A DNA stretch of 64,000 bases from Meiothermus sp. (GTDB taxonomy: Bacteria > Deinococcota > Deinococci > Deinococcales > Thermaceae): assembly GCF_026004055.1 (NCBI RefSeq), contig NZ_BPIJ01000001.1:930001-994000 (forward strand), given 5' to 3'. This document shows positions 9,655 to 16,856 of the stretch, one piece after another (the stretch's first letter is position 1; each line of letters starts with the position of its first letter). A model generated the notes under the pieces. The model saw only the letters and a list, made by a program, of their open reading frames with translations. It was not told the origin of the DNA and did no database searches. Position numbers and translations under genes: made by a program.

Positions 9655-9719
9655 AGCATACCCCGTTAAGTGCCGTTCTGTACAGGGCTGGTGCAGGGGG
9701 TATTTATGAGAAACAGCAG

Positions 9720-9744
9720 TTATCCACAGGCAGCCTGTGGATAA
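9720..9744. promoter_or_regulatory. Perfect inverted pair of DnaA-box sequences in the CRISPR leader
   Basis: TTATCCACAGG, a 3-nt centre CAG, then the exact complement CCTGTGGATAA. Each arm contains TTATCCACA, which fits the bacterial DnaA-box consensus TTATNCACA. It lies 65 bp from the first leader-side repeat. There is no T-run on either side, so it is not an intrinsic terminator. Function is inferred only. Confidence 0.6.
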
Positions 9745-9862
9745 CTCTCCAAAAAGTGCGGTTTGTTGCGATGAATGCTTACAAAATTGCACTTTTGGAT
9801 TTTTTGTGGCGATGTTTTGCGACAAGCATCGCTAAAACTTTTTGTCAAGAAGCTCGATGGAA

Positions 9863-9922
9863 GATTCCAACAGGCACATTATAGCATTTTGCGCAAAACA
9901 TAATGGGTGTTTTGTTGGAATC
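9863..9922. promoter_or_regulatory. 60-bp nested palindrome over the CRISPR leader promoter
   Basis: Outer arms GATTCCAACA (9863-9872) and TGTTGGAATC (9913-9922) are perfect inverted repeats. The centre is the 12-bp palindrome TTTTGCGCAAAA (9887-9898). The gaps on both sides are exactly 14 nt, so the whole 60 bp is symmetric about one point. The promoter -10 lies inside it, which suggests an operator for a dimeric or tetrameric regulator. Confidence 0.6.
9878..9886 (-). promoter_or_regulatory. Extended -10 promoter of the CRISPR array
   Basis: On the minus strand TGCTATAAT: a perfect TATAAT at 9878-9883 preceded by the TGn extended -10 element. No good -35 is seen, as expected for an extended -10 promoter. 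A start near 9871 would give a leader transcript of about 215 nt before the first repeat. Confidence 0.6.
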
Positions 9923-10074
9923 GCTTCCGCACCGTTTGGAAGGGCATTTAGTTTAGCGATTCTGCTCTGGGGGGTGCGTTTGCTATGGTTTTTTTGCGGG
10001 GTGAATAGTGCGTAACGCTACCTGTAACAGCGGCAAGGGGCGAGAAAACGGCGGGCCGGGTTTGGGGTTGCTAG

Positions 10075-10412
10075 TGGTCTGGTAACAAAATACGCAGTAT
10101 GGGGTTTAGCCTTCAGAACGCGCCGTGTCTCGTAAACCTGGGCCTTCGGTGCCTTGCCTGTACGGTCATGCAAAAAGCACCCCACCCCCCTTCGCCCCTT
10201 TCCTCCCCTACTGCGTAGGGGAGGCCAGGTGGGGTGGCTGACCTGGCCCTTCACGCAGCGGATTGGGGGCCTTGCCTGATACCCTCCCCCACCCTCCCTA
10301 CGCGGTAGGGAGGGCGTTTTTAGGCCATCTCGGGGGCCGAAGTGGGATGGAATCTCTACATCGATGTATTCGGGGTACGGTACAAAACTTCGGAAATTTA
10401 GTTACCAGACCA
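10075..10412 (+). mobile_element. MITE family B, copy 1
   Basis: 338 bp with terminal inverted repeats TGGTCTGGTAAC, flanked by CTAG on both sides (10071-10074 and 10413-10416), a 4-bp target duplication. Inside are two strong hairpins. One is CCCTCCCTAC, loop GCG, GTAGGGAGGG followed by CG and TTTTT at 10292-10321, shaped like an intrinsic terminator. Near-identical copies lie at 16438, 35284 (reversed) and 49048. It encodes no recognisable transposase. Copy C1 begins right after its target duplication. Confidence 0.9.
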
Positions 10413-10416
10413 CTAG

Positions 10417-10705
10417 TGGACTGGTAGTCTGATTTACGTCACTTTGCCCTTACAAATCCAAACGTGAGCACCTTGTTATTGCGAGGAGGCCCCCGCCGCC
10501 GAAGCAATCCAGATAGCCTTGTGTAGGCTGGCCGGGGCAGAGATTCTGTCGCGTCTCCCACCCATAGGGTGAGGCGTAACGTACCCGGTACAGCAAAGTT
10601 CGTTGTACCGGGTATTCGTGGGAGTCCGCTCTGGATTGCTTCGCATCCTGCGGATGCTCGCAAAGACGGGAGAAGGCCGGCGTCACATACTTTGTTACCA
10701 GAGCA
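10417..10705 (+). mobile_element. MITE family C, copy 1
   Basis: 289 bp with ends TGGACTGGTAGTCTGATTTACG and CACATACTTTGTTACCAGAGCA, which match the family B termini but enclose a different core. Flanks are CTAG (10413) and CTAA (10706). The right flank contains the stop codon of the molybdo-oxidoreductase gene. Related copies: 44579, 49391 and 60514. Confidence 0.88.
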
Positions 10706-11299
10706 CTAATCGCTGAAGCGTTCTTCTTTCCAGGGGTCGCCCCGGCGGTGGTAGCCGTTCACCTCCCAGAAGCCCAGCTCCTCTCTATCCAAAAACTGAA
10801 GCCCGCGAACCCACTTGGCGCTTTTCCAGGCGTACAGGTGCGGCACCACCAGGCGCAGGGGGCCGCCATGCTCGCGCGGGAGCGGCTGCCCAAAAAGGGT
10901 ATGGGCCAGCAAGTTTTGCTCTAGCAGAAAATCGTCTAGGGTAAGGTTGGTGGTGTAGCCGCCGTAGCAGTGGACGAGTACCGCCCGGGCCTGGGGTTTG
11001 AGCCGGACTTGCCGCATCAAGTCTGGCACGCGAATACCGCTCCACTTCACATCTAGCTTGCTCCAGCGGGTCACACAGTGAAAGTCGGCGGTCAGGTCGG
11101 ACTGGGGTAGGGACATCAGCTCGGCCCAGCTCAGGGTTTGGGGCTCCTCTACCTGCCCCGAAATCTCGAGGCGCACCTCTTCCGGGCGCACGGTGGGGGT
11201 GGGGCCGTAGGTGAGCACCGGGAATTTCTCGGTGAGCACCTGGCCGGGGGGTACGCGCTCGGTGTCCACGCTTTTAGGCTTGAAGAAGTTGCCAAACAT
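10706..11299 (-). CDS. YuiH-like sulfite-oxidase-fold molybdopterin oxidoreductase
   Basis: 197 residues from the ATG at 11299 (a longer GTG start at 11347 is possible). Oxidored_molyb fold: the cofactor-ligand cysteine is in TADFHCVTRWS (about residue 75), with GGYTTNLTLDDF and GGPLRLVVPHLYAWKSAKW as further family motifs. The C-terminus GYHRRGDPWKEERFSD looks complete. No twin-arginine signal is present, unlike MsrP, so a cytoplasmic location is likely. The natural substrate of this branch is not known. The stop codon lies in the flanking tetranucleotide of MITE C1. TATCCT sits 6 nt before the ATG. Confidence 0.85.
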   Translation of the reverse strand: MFGNFFKPKSVDTERVPPGQVLTEKFPVLTYGPTPTVRPEEVRLEISGQVEEPQTLSWAELMSLPQSDLTADFHCVTRWSKLDVKWSGIRVPDLMRQVRLKPQARAVLVHCYGGYTTNLTLDDFLLEQNLLAHTLFGQPLPREHGGPLRLVVPHLYAWKSAKWVRGLQFLDREELGFWEVNGYHRRGDPWKEERFSD

Positions 11300-11391
11300 A
11301 TCCGCAGGATAGAGCCCGCCGGCCGTTGACCGGGTAAGCGAGGGCACAAAACGCCGGTCAGACCCTCTCTACCATGGCGTGCGGGTACAAC

Positions 11392-11724
11392 CTAGCGGGA
11401 GCGATACTGGATCACCTCCACCTTCTCCATGGTGATGAGGCCCTCCCGCACCATCTGGTCGAGGGTGGGCAGGAAGGCCTGGATTTTTTCTTCATTATCT
11501 ACAATTTCGATGCAGATGGGCAGGTCTTCGGAGAGTTGCAGAATTTTGGCGGTGTGGATGCGGGAGTGAGCACCAAAACCCATGAAGCCCTTAAAAACCG
11601 TAGCTCCGGCCAGACCCGCTTTTTTGGCCTCGAGCACAATCGCTTCGTACAGGGGCCGCCCTTGCCACTTGTCCGACTCTCCCAGAAAAATTCGCACCAG
11701 CTTGGCTTCCCCTTGCAGCTTCAC
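11392..11724 (-). CDS. DUF190 (PII-like) protein paired with CrcB
   Basis: 110-residue protein, MKLQGEAKLVRIFLGESDKW onward, with GLAGATVFKGFMGFG and the C-terminal REGLITMEKVEVIQY strand typical of DUF190, a PII-like ferredoxin fold. It is commonly found next to crcB and may sense or modulate fluoride export (inference). I chose the GTG at 11724, behind GGGAGG; it overlaps the crcB stop as GTGA, indicating translational coupling. Confidence 0.88.
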   Translation of the reverse strand: MKLQGEAKLVRIFLGESDKWQGRPLYEAIVLEAKKAGLAGATVFKGFMGFGAHSRIHTAKILQLSEDLPICIEIVDNEEKIQAFLPTLDQMVREGLITMEKVEVIQYRSR

Positions 11725-12095
11725 AACCACCTCCCGGCCAGACGGTAGGCCACAAAAACCAGCACAAACCCCAGCGTCACACTACCCGCCACATACAAGA
11801 AAGCCTTGAGCCACTCGCCCTGTTGTACCAGCGTGAGGGTTTCCCAGCTAAAGGTGGAAAAGGTAGTGTAGCCCCCCAGTACCCCCACCGCCAGAAACAG
11901 CCGCCATTCGGGGCTCAGGGCCCCGTCCAGGCTTTGTCGAAGCACGACGCCAATCAAAAAACTCCCGCTAATGTTGATTAGAAAGGTGCTCCAGGGAAAC
12001 CCTGGCCCACTGAGGCCCTGCACCCAGGCTCCCAGCCCGTAGCGCAGCATCGCGCCAATGGCCCCGCCCAGCATGACCAGCAAATAGCGCTCCAC
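11721..12095 (-). CDS. crcB: Fluoride-specific ion channel/exporter CrcB (Fluc)
   Basis: 124-residue, four-helix membrane protein that forms dual-topology dimers to expel fluoride. Family motifs: GGAIGAMLRYG near the N-terminus, STFLINISGSFLIG with the conserved Asn, and GGYTTFSTFSWE with the phenylalanine/threonine pore residues. The GTG at 12095 (VERYLLVMLGG) gives the usual length; the longer upstream reading is not family-like. A single crcB is present, so a homodimer is expected. I see no fluoride riboswitch in the 80 bp between it and the divergent lipoprotein gene. Confidence 0.93.
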   Translation of the reverse strand: MERYLLVMLGGAIGAMLRYGLGAWVQGLSGPGFPWSTFLINISGSFLIGVVLRQSLDGALSPEWRLFLAVGVLGGYTTFSTFSWETLTLVQQGEWLKAFLYVAGSVTLGFVLVFVAYRLAGRWL

Positions 12096-12175
12096 GCTGC
12101 TAAGTATCTTCCCTAAAGCCCGCCTTAATCCAGTCCTCTGTAATGCTCTCAGGAAAGCAAGGGTAGACTCTAGGG

Positions 12176-12682
12176 ATGAGATTTTTGAGCCTCCCCATTG
12201 TGTTGCTCTTGCTGGCGGGCTGTGCACCCCAGCCTGGGATTGGCGATAAAGAACGGCAGGAATGGGGTTTGCAGCCCATCATCACAGGCTTTGCACCCGA
12301 CCGGGGCGAGGGCGGCAAGTACAAGCTGCGCGAACGGGTCTTTTTTAGCTTTACCCTGAGCCGGCCGGGCTACGTGACGCTGGTTACCATGGACTCCGAC
12401 ACCACCACGGCGGTGCTCGAGCGCAACGTGCAACTGCCCGCAGGACAGCACACCTTCCCCCTGGCCACCGACCGCAACGCCCAGGGCCAGGCCACCTACC
12501 TGGTAGTACCCCCCCTGGGGCCCTCCCGCTTTAGGCTCCTGTACACCAGCACCCCGGCCACCAACCGCGAGCTATTCCGGGGCAAGCTGAGCAACGAAGA
12601 GTTCAACCGCCACACCCGGGCCTACCTGAGCGAGGCCCCGGTGCGCGATGTGGCCGAGACCTGGATGGAGGCGGTTCAATGA
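12176..12682 (+). CDS. DUF4384-type lipoprotein
   Basis: 168 residues. Signal peptide MRFLSLPIVLLLLAGC ends in a lipobox (LAGC), so the protein is expected to be lipid-anchored. The region RVFFSFTLSRPGYVTLVTMDSDTT matches the DUF4384 beta-sandwich, a domain seen in envelope proteins of unknown role. The stop overlaps the next start as ATGA, so the two lipoprotein genes form an operon, divergent from crcB. Confidence 0.8.
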   Translation: MRFLSLPIVLLLLAGCAPQPGIGDKERQEWGLQPIITGFAPDRGEGGKYKLRERVFFSFTLSRPGYVTLVTMDSDTTTAVLERNVQLPAGQHTFPLATDRNAQGQATYLVVPPLGPSRFRLLYTSTPATNRELFRGKLSNEEFNRHTRAYLSEAPVRDVAETWMEAVQ

Positions 12683-13896
12683 CACGCTGGCTTTTTGTAG
12701 CTTTGGTGGCTGTTGTCGGACTCACCGCCTGTACCCCCCCAGGCCCACAGACCCAGGTGTGTAACCCCGTAGAAGACCTAGGTACCGTGACCGGAAGCCT
12801 TACACCGGTCAGCACACTCAAGGTACTCGACCCCGACAAGACCGAGGTGGCCCCAAGTGAGGTAGTGGTCACAGACAGTACCTTTAGCGCGAATGCAGGC
12901 GATGTGTTAGTTAGCAACTGTAACGATGGCCTGTTACGTAAAGTCACTGGCGTCTCAACACAGTTTGAAAGGGGCAATGGCGTTTCTACACAGGCTGTGC
13001 GCAAGGTTTACCTCAAAACCGAGGATGCGGCCCTCGAGGATGCCATCGCCTCGGGCGATGTGACCTTGGAAAGCGACCTGACCATCGGCGAGGCCAACAT
13101 GACCCAAGCCCTCCCCGGCGTGAGCGTGCAGGACTTTACCGGGCGCATCAACCTGACCAATGTGAAGTTCGATATTCCGGGTGTACCGGGCGCTACCATC
13201 ACCCTCAACGGCTTTATCGAACAAACCCTCAAGCCCAATTTCAACCTCAAGTTTAGCAGCGGCAGCATCGAGGTGTTCAAGGCCGGGATGAGCGGCACCC
13301 TCAAAGCCCAGGTGACCGCCACCATCCAGGCCAACGCCGGCTACAGCGCGTTCAACGTGAACCGTGAGCTGGCCTCCTGGAACATCAAGCGGGCCTTTTT
13401 GGTGGGCAGTGTGCCGGTGGTGGTGGTGTTGCAGCCCAAGCTGATTGCCGGGGTAAGCAGTGGGGCCAGCGGCAAGGTGACGGTTTCGGTGGGCATCGCC
13501 CCCACCTTCACCACCAACGTACAGCTCGACTACAACCGCAGTCGCACCACCAACGGCGGCTGGAACAACACCTTTACCGCCAACTTTGCCCTGAACCCCA
13601 CCTTCAACTACTCGGTTCCGGTGCAGGGTTCGGGTAATGCCTTTGCGGGCTTGGCCATGGATATCAAGTTTTATGGTATTGCCGGGCCCAGCCTCGAGGC
13701 CAAACCCTTCATCAACCTGACCCTTTCAGGCAATAGCGGTGCCGCCACCCTCAAGAGCGGCATCAACGGCAGCAGCAAGGTCGAGGCCGGCTTTAAGGTG
13801 CTGGGCAAGGGCCTCGAGACCGCCTACAACGGCCCTAGTATCGAGCAAGCCCGCATCTTCAGTTGCCAGGCCCCCAGCACGTGTACGGCCAACTAG
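12679..13896 (+). CDS. Large lipoprotein of unknown function
   Basis: 405 residues. Lipobox in VALVAVVGLTAC near residue 18. The mature part is rich in Thr, Ser, Asn and Gly, with alternating polar/non-polar strands (GKVTVSVGIAPTFTTNVQLDYN, NTFTANFALNPTFNYSVPV) that suggest a long beta structure at the cell surface. Cysteines near the mature N-terminus and in FSCQAPSTC at the C-terminus could pair. I do not recognise a family. It is coupled to the DUF4384 gene by a 4-bp overlap. Confidence 0.75.
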   Translation: MTRWLFVALVAVVGLTACTPPGPQTQVCNPVEDLGTVTGSLTPVSTLKVLDPDKTEVAPSEVVVTDSTFSANAGDVLVSNCNDGLLRKVTGVSTQFERGNGVSTQAVRKVYLKTEDAALEDAIASGDVTLESDLTIGEANMTQALPGVSVQDFTGRINLTNVKFDIPGVPGATITLNGFIEQTLKPNFNLKFSSGSIEVFKAGMSGTLKAQVTATIQANAGYSAFNVNRELASWNIKRAFLVGSVPVVVVLQPKLIAGVSSGASGKVTVSVGIAPTFTTNVQLDYNRSRTTNGGWNNTFTANFALNPTFNYSVPVQGSGNAFAGLAMDIKFYGIAGPSLEAKPFINLTLSGNSGAATLKSGINGSSKVEAGFKVLGKGLETAYNGPSIEQARIFSCQAPSTCTAN

Positions 13897-14053
13897 ACGG
13901 CCAAAGGCAAGCAGAGAGCGGCAATTCAGGGCGCGGACTCGCCGAACCATTAGGGATGGTTCCTGCCGCAGTAAGTTTCTAGCGGCCCATATTGGGCCTT
14001 TAGCGCTATGCAATGGCCTTGCACATAAGCGCCGCAACCCCGAAAATACCCAG

Positions 14054-15208
14054 GTGTTCGAGTTTTCCATTGCCGCCCAGTCCGGCAGAGCCCGCACCGG
14101 GCTGTTTACCACCCCTCACGGCGTGGTGCAAACTCCGCTGTTCATGCCGGTAGGCACCCAGGGCAGCGTGAAGGGGATTTCACCCAGGGAACTCAAGGAA
14201 ATCGGCTCGCAGATTATCCTGGCCAACACCTACCACCTGCTGCTCCGCCCTGGCCCCGAACGGGTGCGGGCGCTGGGCGGGCTGCACAAGTTTGCCGCCT
14301 ACGAGGGCCCCTGGCTCACCGACTCGGGCGGCTTTCAGGTGATGAGCCTGGGCGACCTGCGCAAAATAAGCGAGCAGGGCGTAACCTTTCGCAGCCATCT
14401 GAACGGCGACCTGATCGAGCTCACCCCCGAGTACAGTGTGCAGGTGCAGGAAGCCCTGGGAGCCGATATCATCATGGCCTTCGACGAGTGCCCCCCCTAC
14501 CCGGCCACTCCGGAGTATCTGAAGGCTTCCATCGAACGTACCCTGCGCTGGCTCGAGCGCTCCCTCAAGGCCAAAACCCGCCCCGACCAGGCCCTCTTTG
14601 CCATCGCTCAGGGAGGGGTTGACCTGAAGCTACGCCGCATCAGTGCCCAGGCCACGGTGGCTTTCGACACCCCCGGCTTTGCCATCGGGGGGTTGGCGGT
14701 GGGCGAGCCCAAGGAGGGCATGTACCCGGCAGTGGAGCTTTCCACAAGGCTTTTACCCGAGGATAGGCCCCGCTACCTGATGGGGGTGGGCCACCCCGAA
14801 GACCTGGTAGCCTCGGTGGCCCTGGGGGTAGATATGTTCGACTGTGTTTACCCCACCCGCACCGGACGCTTCGGCTATGCCCTGGTGCCCGAAGGACGGC
14901 TTAACCTGAAGCTCTCCCGCTACCTCGACGACCCCCGCCCCATCGACCCGGCGTGCGACTGCTACGCCTGCACGCACTACAGCCGGGCCTACCTCTCGCA
15001 CCTGGTGCGGGCCGAGGAGATGCTGGCCCCCCGCATGATCTCGCTGCATAACCTGCGCTACCTGCACCGCCTGATGGAAGGAGCTCGAAGCGCTATTCGG
15101 TCGGGTGAGTATGGCGAGTTTGCCCGGGAGTTTGCCGAAAGGCGCTTTGGGCACGAAATTCCACCCTGGTTTACGAGGGCCCTCGAGGAGGGCGGGCACT
15201 GGGACTAA
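14054..15208 (+). CDS. tgt: tRNA-guanine transglycosylase (queuine tRNA-ribosyltransferase)
   Basis: 384 residues from GTG at 14054. The enzyme exchanges guanine-34 for preQ1 in GUN-anticodon tRNAs, the committed step of queuosine formation. Visible: TPLFMPVGTQGSVKG, LANTYHLLLRPG, the substrate-binding DSGGFQVMSLG, FDECPPY, and the zinc site CDCYACTHY followed by the His in MISLHNLRYLH. The GTG gives the family length; the upstream open frame is not family-like. In 13897-14053 I see a hairpin (GAACCAT, TAGG, ATGGTTC) but no good Shine-Dalgarno. Confidence 0.95.
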   Translation: MFEFSIAAQSGRARTGLFTTPHGVVQTPLFMPVGTQGSVKGISPRELKEIGSQIILANTYHLLLRPGPERVRALGGLHKFAAYEGPWLTDSGGFQVMSLGDLRKISEQGVTFRSHLNGDLIELTPEYSVQVQEALGADIIMAFDECPPYPATPEYLKASIERTLRWLERSLKAKTRPDQALFAIAQGGVDLKLRRISAQATVAFDTPGFAIGGLAVGEPKEGMYPAVELSTRLLPEDRPRYLMGVGHPEDLVASVALGVDMFDCVYPTRTGRFGYALVPEGRLNLKLSRYLDDPRPIDPACDCYACTHYSRAYLSHLVRAEEMLAPRMISLHNLRYLHRLMEGARSAIRSGEYGEFAREFAERRFGHEIPPWFTRALEEGGHWD

Positions 15209-15269
15209 TTTCCTTTTGCAAAAAATAGAGTGGGAATAAAATTTGGCTACAAAAGAACGGAGGGTAGCC

Positions 15270-16223
15270 ATGTTTCTCAAGAGCCTTTCGTATGGGAGGG
15301 TCGGCTATGTGTTGTTTTTTGTCGGTCTTTTGAGTGCATTGTTCGTCTCCTGCACCGGCCCTGCAACCCAAGACCCCGAACAAGTCTTTCGGGACGTGGT
15401 AGAAGAGGTGGCACAGGAAGCACCGCTGTACTCAAAAGTGGAGCCCATGGTTCTACCGGACAAGATTCTGGCCGCCGCCGCGCAGGGCAACTTGGCAGCA
15501 AAGCGCTTGGTGGAGTGGGCTCAGGTACTCAATCAATCTCGAGAGATCCGGGGCCATCCATCACCGCCCAGCCTGAGCGAATCCTCCATGAAGACTGACG
15601 TTCCAATCGCGACCTACACCCTGGCGTCGGAACTCTCACCGACCACAACCAAAGAATGCACCTCCTTGCCATACCCTATATGCACTTATACCTGGTACGA
15701 AAACAATGGTCAGTTGAAAGTAACCGCCCTTTTCATGTCGCCTCCAGAGCAGTGGTATCTGGGGATTTTCTATAATGGCGAGTTCGGAGGCTACCATTAC
15801 CAGGACGAGCCCATCCAGGTGTGGCAAACCAAAAAAGACCTGAAGTGGTCGGCTTACATGTACTACGCTAAGATGCCGCCGTGCTCTGCAGAAACCATAC
15901 TCAACTGGCTAAACCTTACCTGGGTTGATGGAGAGGGCACCCTATGCATCGGCGGCATTGGATGCCGGCTTTTGTACGAAACCCATTGGATATCGGAGGC
16001 TTACACCTGCGTTGGAGAATACCACCCAGTATGGCGGCTCGAGACCGTTAGTAACCCACCCGTAGGAAACATCCAAACCGTATGGCGAAGATATAACTGG
16101 AGCTTATCCAAAAAAACACTTTACCTGTGGGTAGAAACGGTTTACACCGCAGATTATCGGTACTGCGAGACTGAGTACAACGAAAACAGACAAGTAGTAA
16201 ACAGGGAATGTGGAAACTGGTAA
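15270..16223 (+). CDS. Putative lipoprotein of unknown function
   Basis: 317 residues from the ATG at 15270, chosen for the GGAGGG 6-8 nt upstream. Hydrophobic signal with lipobox-like LFVSC near residue 27. The mature part is rich in Trp, Tyr and Cys (TYTWYENNGQLKVTALF, AYMYYAKMPPCSAETILNWL, YRYCETEYNENRQVVNREC), suggesting a disulphide-stabilised beta protein. No family recognised. Codon use is less GC-biased than its neighbours (many ATA, AAA, GTA), so horizontal gain is possible. A solo A-family end (CACCAGATTC) follows the stop directly. Confidence 0.7.
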   Translation: MFLKSLSYGRVGYVLFFVGLLSALFVSCTGPATQDPEQVFRDVVEEVAQEAPLYSKVEPMVLPDKILAAAAQGNLAAKRLVEWAQVLNQSREIRGHPSPPSLSESSMKTDVPIATYTLASELSPTTTKECTSLPYPICTYTWYENNGQLKVTALFMSPPEQWYLGIFYNGEFGGYHYQDEPIQVWQTKKDLKWSAYMYYAKMPPCSAETILNWLNLTWVDGEGTLCIGGIGCRLLYETHWISEAYTCVGEYHPVWRLETVSNPPVGNIQTVWRRYNWSLSKKTLYLWVETVYTADYRYCETEYNENRQVVNRECGNW

Positions 16224-16237
16224 CACCAGATTCAGTT

Positions 16238-16434
16238 ATACCGGATTCAAAAAGATACTCTTCAAAACAAACAGCCCTGGGGGCTATCTTTTTGAATCCT
16301 AGAGCACACCCCTCCCTGACGGTCGGCGAAAAAAACGTCTCCCTTCCAAGGGGCGGTATCGCCCTCCGCTACGCGGATAACTTCGGTCGGGGTAGTTCGT
16401 CACCATTCGGTGATGAACTAACCGAATCTGGTAT
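16238..16434 (+). mobile_element. MITE family A, copy 3 (full length)
   Basis: 197 bp, ATACCGGATTC to GAATCTGGTAT, with the 3'-side hairpin of GGTAGTTCGTCACC and its near-complement. TA lies at both ends. MITE B2 follows immediately, its left flank TTAG overlapping the last base, so B2 inserted beside or into this copy. Confidence 0.9.
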
Positions 16435-16437
16435 TAG

Positions 16438-16775
16438 TGGTCTGGTAACAAAATACGCAGTATGGGGTTTAGCCTTCAGAACGCGCCGTGTCTCGTAAAC
16501 CTGGGCCTTCGGTGCCTTGCCTGTACGGTCATGCAAAAAGCACCCCACCCCGCTTCGCCCCTTCCCTCCCCTACTGCGTAGGGGAGGCCAGGTGGGGTGG
16601 CTGACCTGGCCCTTCACCCAGCGGATTGGGGGCCTTGCCTGATACCCTCCCCCACCCTCCCTACGCGGTAGGGAGGGCGTTTTTAGGCCATCTCGGGGGC
16701 CGAAGTGGGATGGAATCTCTACATCGATGTATTCGGTGTGCGGTACAAAACTTCGGAAATTTAGTTACCAGACCA
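16438..16775 (+). mobile_element. MITE family B, copy 2
   Basis: 338 bp, same termini and hairpins as copy 1, flanked by exact TTAG duplications (16434-16437 and 16776-16779). It is nearly identical to copy 1, implying recent movement. The remainder, 16780-16856, carries a degraded A-type tail (GGTCACCGAA). Confidence 0.9.
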
Positions 16776-16856
16776 TTAGTTGGTCACCGAATAGGGCCGA
16801 AGTTATCCGTATATAACAGGGCAATATCGCTCCAAAGACAATCGTTCGGAATCCGA

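Larger units (their letters stand above)
9655..10072 (-). promoter_or_regulatory. CRISPR leader region
   Basis: 418 bp without a gene, AT-richer than its surroundings, next to the repeat end expected to be leader-proximal. It holds an extended -10 promoter firing toward the array, a 60-bp nested palindrome around it, and an inverted pair of DnaA-box sequences (listed separately). It also carries GCGATG and CATCGC arms at about 9809-9832. Between 9965 and 10072 I see nothing specific. Confidence 0.7.

Noticed and set aside
9720-9744. Replication origin at the DnaA-box palindrome
   Set aside because: Only two boxes, no dnaA/dnaN/gyrB neighbours, no box cluster or unwinding element. Kept only as a leader-site observation.
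9720-9744. Intrinsic terminator in the CRISPR leader
   Set aside because: The hairpin is not followed by a T-run in either direction.
8548-9884. Open frames across the CRISPR array with repeated peptides such as NPLAGLFFCD and IPLRGYFFAT
   Set aside because: They are translations of the CRISPR repeats in the three frames, not genes.
10018-10254. Frame beginning MKGQVSHPTWPPLRSRGG, also present in the other family B copies
   Set aside because: Conserved because the MITE DNA is conserved. Lengths differ (66-95 aa) because stops come from flanks, there is no ribosome site, and the matching opposite-strand frame (MGALPNTLPHPPY) is equally conserved.
13739-14053. Long N-terminal extension of Tgt
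   Set aside because: It overlaps the upstream lipoprotein gene and has no family similarity; the GTG at 14054 gives the normal length.
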